Positions 60,126 through 64,000 of a stretch of DNA of 64,000 nt are shown one piece after another. The position numbers and the translations under genes are program-made. The stretch comes from Cladocopium goreaui (lineage: Eukaryota; Sar; Dinophyceae; Suessiales; Symbiodiniaceae). How positions within the stretch are numbered: the stretch's first letter is position 1; every line of letters begins with the position of its first letter. The notes below the pieces were generated by a model that was given only the letters and a program-made list of their open reading frames with translations, was not told the origin of the DNA and searched no databases. The DNA lies in assembly GCA_947184155.2 (NCBI GenBank), contig CAMXCT020001747.1, positions 7,501 through 71,500 on the forward strand, in the 5' to 3' direction.

Positions 60126-60340
60126 GTGATCAAAGGTGATCAAAGCAGATTTGAATGGCAGGGTTTTTACATGTTTATACCATATTTATGTCTACAGTTA
60201 CCCTAAAAAGTCACTCATTCAGTGGGCAAATCCCTCATCACCATGGATGAGGATGTTACCGTTGGGTATTTAAGGCCACCACGTCCATGACATTCCATGT
60301 TTTTGCTCTGCAAGAAAGTTGTCATGGAGGGAAGTTGGAT

Positions 60341-60454
60341 TACCCTCTGGTAAACGTTTACATAACTGTGGAAAGATCCACCATTTTTAATGGATAAATC
60401 CACTATTTCTATGGCCATTTTCAATAGCTTTTTGTTAGTCATAACCAGAGGGTA
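60341..60454. mobile_element. F1 MITE-like inverted repeat
   Basis: TACCCTCTGGTAAACGTTTACATAAC ... GTTAGTCATAACCAGAGGGTA. Confidence 0.85.
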
Positions 60455-60727
60455 TACTATACTGTTGTTGTTTAAGATGGCGAGCCCCAAAACCATGCAG
60501 GTTATTGGTAATTGTTGATGGGGAGACCAATTAGTTGAAGTGGAAGTAATCACTGTAATCACCTCAATGTTTAGGAACGATCCATATTGAAGCAGACTAC
60601 ATGTTCAATCATTTGAAAGTTCTATGGAGTTTCCTATCTAGAAAACACCGACCCTGAGGTGTTTAAAGTACGGTTTTATCATCAAGATAGATCAGTTCAT
60701 TCGATTCCATGTGCAGCTTTGAGATGG

Positions 60728-60770
60728 TTTCAGGCTCTCAAATCACAGGTTTCAGGCTCTCAAATCACAT
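60728..60770. repeat. 21-bp tandem duplication
   Basis: GGTTTCAGGCTCTCAAATCACA twice in tandem, just before an exon-like acceptor. Confidence 0.85.
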
Positions 60771-60773
60771 CAG

Positions 60774-60863
60774 AAATTCTTCCGAAAAATCACCATCGGC
60801 GCTGAGGATCAAAAACGACGCTGGGACACAATGAAAGCAGGATCTGGGTGGAGTTTGCGTTAA
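60774..60863 (+). CDS. possible terminal exon, unknown
   Basis: After AATCACATCAG: KFFRKITIGAEDQKRRWDTM then KAGSGWSLR and a TAA. Confidence 0.4.
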   Translation, partial: KFFRKITIGAEDQKRRWDTMKAGSGWSLR

Positions 60864-61612
60864 ATGAAGAGGTTTGTGACCCCTGATGTTAGCCCCGAAT
60901 CAATAAAGCATATAAAACCCTAATGGATAGGGATCCGCAAAGGAGCGATTTCAAATCGACATATCAGTACTGTACTCCCCATATTAGTGAAGTGGGGGTT
61001 CATTAATCCAGGGTTGTCATTATGCATTGATATTTGGGGAGCCTAAGTAGCCAGCTGTGTGTGTGTTTTTTTTCCGGGGAATCCTCCAAACATTTGCGAT
61101 TTGTCATACAGTATGGGATATGGTGGATGTTTGTCAAAATTATGGTACCCATAAACTTCAACCACTGGCGTCCCCTTTAAAAGTGAGGATTTTGGGTCAC
61201 ATAAAGGATCCACTGTAAAGACCAGCTTATATCATCATACACGTCTCGACTAGAGTCTAGAGGATGGAGGTGGGCGAACCAAGTGATTGTCATCCTTTTC
61301 ATGTTCCCAATTAAATGGCCTTTATTGGGAGGGGTATCTTTTACTTTGAACCTGGCATAAGTCTGGCATACCATACATGGAGCACCGCTACGCCGCTACA
61401 TGAAAACATCATTCACGCGCCGGTCAGACCTTGGAAAAGATAAGTCTTAAATGTCCATGAAGTGTAAAATATATACTACTTGACACTTAGTAAGTTTCCT
61501 CAAAACTCCTACGACCCAAAATAAAACTCAAGGTCATCATGTTTTTGGTCAATGGATGTCCCATAGATTTTTCGAAATTCATGGGCTTTTCCTGCACATT
61601 TTTTTTTCCACA

Positions 61613-61702
61613 GAAGCCACAGAAACCCATGGATATCATGGATTTTGGGAGTTTCTCACTGAGGATATGGAGAGCACGAGCATGCAGTGGCGGGTTTTTT
61701 CA
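61613..61702 (+). CDS. possible exon, unknown
   Basis: Excellent acceptor (TTTTTTTTTCCACAG). The best frame reads ATETHGYHGFWEFLTEDMES then TSMQWRVFS and a TGA; a second frame is open too. Confidence 0.4.
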
Positions 61703-62014
61703 TGACCTGCTGCCCTAGTCTCTTCACAGGCGGCGAGCCGGGTCCCCTCACCACATTAAAAGCCAGCTGAATAGTCGTCAAAACCCCTGGGCCTGTTGAG
61801 TATTATATGGTATTATATGGGCTATTGGTTGAAGACTTAGCAAACTTGTTTTGTTGATTCAGTCCCAATTTGGAGGGTTTTTTTTTACCATCAATTATTG
61901 ATGGATAGAAAAAAGAGTCTCTCATGAGGTCATCCCACGTAAGTAAGTCTACGTATGTCCCCGAAATGTGGATATTCCAATTATAAATGGATTGTAACTA
62001 TGGTATACCCCATA

Positions 62015-62097
62015 GGATCCAAGTATGGTATATATGCTAACATTGGGGGCATATTGATGGGATCCATGTTACCATATATATCCATACATGGATTGTA
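62015..62097. mobile_element. F8 palindromic element
   Basis: AGGATCCAAGTATGGTATAT ... ACCATATATATCCATACATGGAT. Confidence 0.6.
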
Positions 62098-62106
62098 ACT
62101 ATGATA

Positions 62107-62210
62107 TACCCTCTGGTAATTTAACATAGCTATTGAAAATGGCCATTATTAATGGGTAAATCCACTATAAATGGCCATTTTCAATAGCTACGTTAAATTA
62201 CCAGAGGGTA
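62107..62210. mobile_element. F1 MITE-like inverted repeat, canonical copy
   Basis: TACCCTCTGGTAATTTAACATAGC ... GCTACGTTAAATTACCAGAGGGTA. Confidence 0.9.
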
Positions 62211-62784
62211 CTACAGGTTATGAACCACCAGATCGACAAAAACCCTCGAAGTTGCCTTCACCAGACCCAGCAATTCTTCAAGTCTTGGGATGACTGCAGT
62301 CACTCGCCGGGTTTTCCTCGGTTTTTTCATGGGAGGTATTACAGCTTCCTGGCAAATGTCCCTGGGCTGCACGATATGAAAGCCTCGCAAATATGAAAGT
62401 TCTAAGAGACTTTGGTACCTGGAAAATTGCTGAAAATGATCCATCATTTATAGATGATTCACCTATACCTAATGATTGTTATCCAAACTTTTAGCAAACT
62501 GTTATTGTATTTTACCAGGGAGTATCAGGGATACTCCTACAATTTTTGGTGCCACCCCCCCAGTTGTGCTTATTGTTTTATGTTCACCCCATTAGAATAT
62601 GTGTATATATATATATATAATAGAATATATCTATCCGCTTGTTAACCTAATTAGTTGTAAAGCAACTCAGCTAACGAACTGCGGTATACCACCTGGATCC
62701 GCAGATGATCCTAATGGTTTTCCAATGGTGTGCGGTGGTATTGCGGCATGTATTTTGTGAGCAGTTTTTGTAGATAGCAAGGCT

Positions 62785-63063
62785 TTGCAGGAACGACCCA
62801 AGGGAGAAATCATCCGAAATCTGACTCCAAATTCGATCTTTGCGAACTCTTTTGCGTTCAGAATGAGGGTTTCCAACCCCAAGGAGCCAACACAAAGATC
62901 AACGGTGGCTTTGGAGGGAAATCTGAATGATCAATCGCCAGCAGAGAATCGTTTCCACTTCTCATCTATGATAATTACCATGGCAGAATCTTTTCATGAC
63001 TTGGGTCTGAGGTCCCATATTGATTGGAACATCTGGTACCAGGGGTACGGGGGGATGGGATGA
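62785..63063 (+). CDS. coding-like island, strand unresolved
   Basis: 92 open codons on + (ERPKGEIIRNLTPNSIFANS), with an equally good - frame (ETLILNAKEFAKIEFGVRFR). No family. Confidence 0.3.
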   Translation: MQERPKGEIIRNLTPNSIFANSFAFRMRVSNPKEPTQRSTVALEGNLNDQSPAENRFHFSSMIITMAESFHDLGLRSHIDWNIWYQGYGGMG

Positions 63064-63123
63064 GCATTGTTCGTGACAAAAAACGTTGGTTACTTTCTGG
63101 TGTCATCAAAGATGGCAAATACC

Positions 63124-63291
63124 CTATAGAGGATTCCTAAGTCATGGGGTACCCCCAGTTCTCATCCAAATTTAAATCAGTTTAATAGGATAGATCTACC
63201 AAAATTCCTAAATCATCCATTTCTAGATGGGATTTTCCATGAAATCAACCATCCAGCTATTGGATCCCCCATTTATGGAAACCCTCCACAG
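63124..63291. mobile_element. F4 MITE-like inverted repeat
   Basis: TATAGAGGATTCCTAAGTCATGGGGTACCCCC ... GGATCCCCCATTTATGGAAACCCTCC. Confidence 0.65.
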
Positions 63292-63484
63292 AGATGGCCC
63301 CGACCGAGACCCTGGCTTTGTGCAGAACAGTATATATATATATATAACTTTATACAGCATATATCATGACATGATGATCATGGATGATACTATATACATA
63401 ATATATATATATACACATAATATGATACATAATTATATACATCATATCATGGTATCATTTATGACAAAAAAACAGCCTTTCCAG

Positions 63485-63572
63485 CCACGCGCTTGAGCAC
63501 CGAAGGTTTCCAGTGGGGTTCCTCTTCGGCCTGGGCTTTGACACCAGCAGCGAGGTTGCCCTGTTGGCAATG
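63485..63572 (+). CDS. NiCoT nickel/cobalt transporter, exon with LGFDTSSE
   Basis: Reads HALEHRRFPVGFLFGLGFDT then SSEVALLAMA. (Y/F)PVGFLFGLGFDT(A/S)(T/S)E(V/I)ALL is a hallmark segment of NiCoT proteins, downstream of LGHSTVV. The acceptor is CCTTTCCAG at 63484, or a nearer AG (63497 or 63505). The end probably lies at a GC donor before the in-frame TGA at 63573. Later exons would be outside the window. Confidence 0.75.
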
Positions 63573-64000
63573 GCACCTTGATGTTGCGGGAGAAAGGTCG
63601 AAACCGCGTTCTCCGTCGGTCCTTTTTTTTGACACCTTTAAAGGTGACGGGAGAGAATGGGATATAGATTATATATCATTATATAGTGTGTATATATATA
63701 TATACATACATTATATACAATGTAGTATAGAGAATAATTTATGGTGGATATATGTTTAAGAAACGTTTCATTCATATTTTATGGATAGTTAGAACATGAA
63801 TTAATCTGAATCATTTTGGTATGGATATTTATGAAGATATGTATGGATATTTGTAGCTATAAGCAGTCGTGGATGATATTATATCTCATTGTAGAGACAC
63901 CCATAGCACACGGTGCTGGTATATTTACCTACATACCTGGTTTATACTACACAAATGGAGTTTTGGGAATATATCATATCATTAATAGTGTTTATATAAA
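63573..64000. other. stretch without a supportable gene
   Basis: AT-rich, with TA microsatellites at 63688-63715; continues the NiCoT intron or flank. Confidence 0.4.

Overview
This window is nuclear DNA of a dinoflagellate-like eukaryote, probably Symbiodiniaceae or a relative. It shows very short coding islands (30-430 bp) scattered through AT-rich, repeat-packed introns. Introns have GC-AG as well as GT-AG borders, and small inverted-repeat elements are dense. No bacterial-style gene layout, rRNA, tRNA or CRISPR array was seen. Nearly every coding island that can be read convincingly lies on the + strand, so the window looks like parts of several long, unidirectional, intron-rich genes. 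No complete host gene can be assembled from sequence alone.

Centre (26.8-37.9 kb): an 11.1 kb non-LTR retrotransposon, flanked by a perfect 14-bp target-site duplication. Its ORF1 (1779 aa, intact) begins with a complete C5-cytosine DNA methyltransferase domain. It then has a duplicated ~82-aa, ubiquitin-like module ending in RGGGP and a C-terminal coiled coil. ORF2 encodes an APE-type endonuclease behind an NPGP (2A-like) motif, a reverse transcriptase with YADN, a CCHC-like finger and RNase H. Two frameshifts split it. One lies in a T7 run that is also a correctly phased -1 slippery heptamer.

Around it (about 23.7-42.0 kb): exons of a JmjC/cupin-8 type Fe(II) oxygenase gene. The HxD exon lies to the left of the retrotransposon, and the exons carrying the PPGWWH motif lie to the right. 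The simplest reading is that the retrotransposon sits in an intron of this gene. Other + strand exon islands of unknown function run from 0.5 to 24 kb and from 38 to 54 kb.

Right end (55.2-63.6 kb): exons of a NiCoT-family nickel/cobalt transporter. They carry LRHAIDADHI, ALGHSTVV and LGFDTSSEVALL in the right order, and the first three join in phase through GC-AG introns.

Introns are filled by at least eight families of ~90-200 bp inverted-repeat (MITE-like) elements, named F1-F8 here. The two commonest have termini that are themselves splice sites: F1 starts CCCTCTG|GT and ends ACCAG|AGGG; F2 starts CTG|GTTGGTGG and ends CCACCAACCAG|. Several copies end exactly where an open exon begins, and two form whole introns between in-phase coding segments. 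This is the signature of introners (intron-generating transposons).
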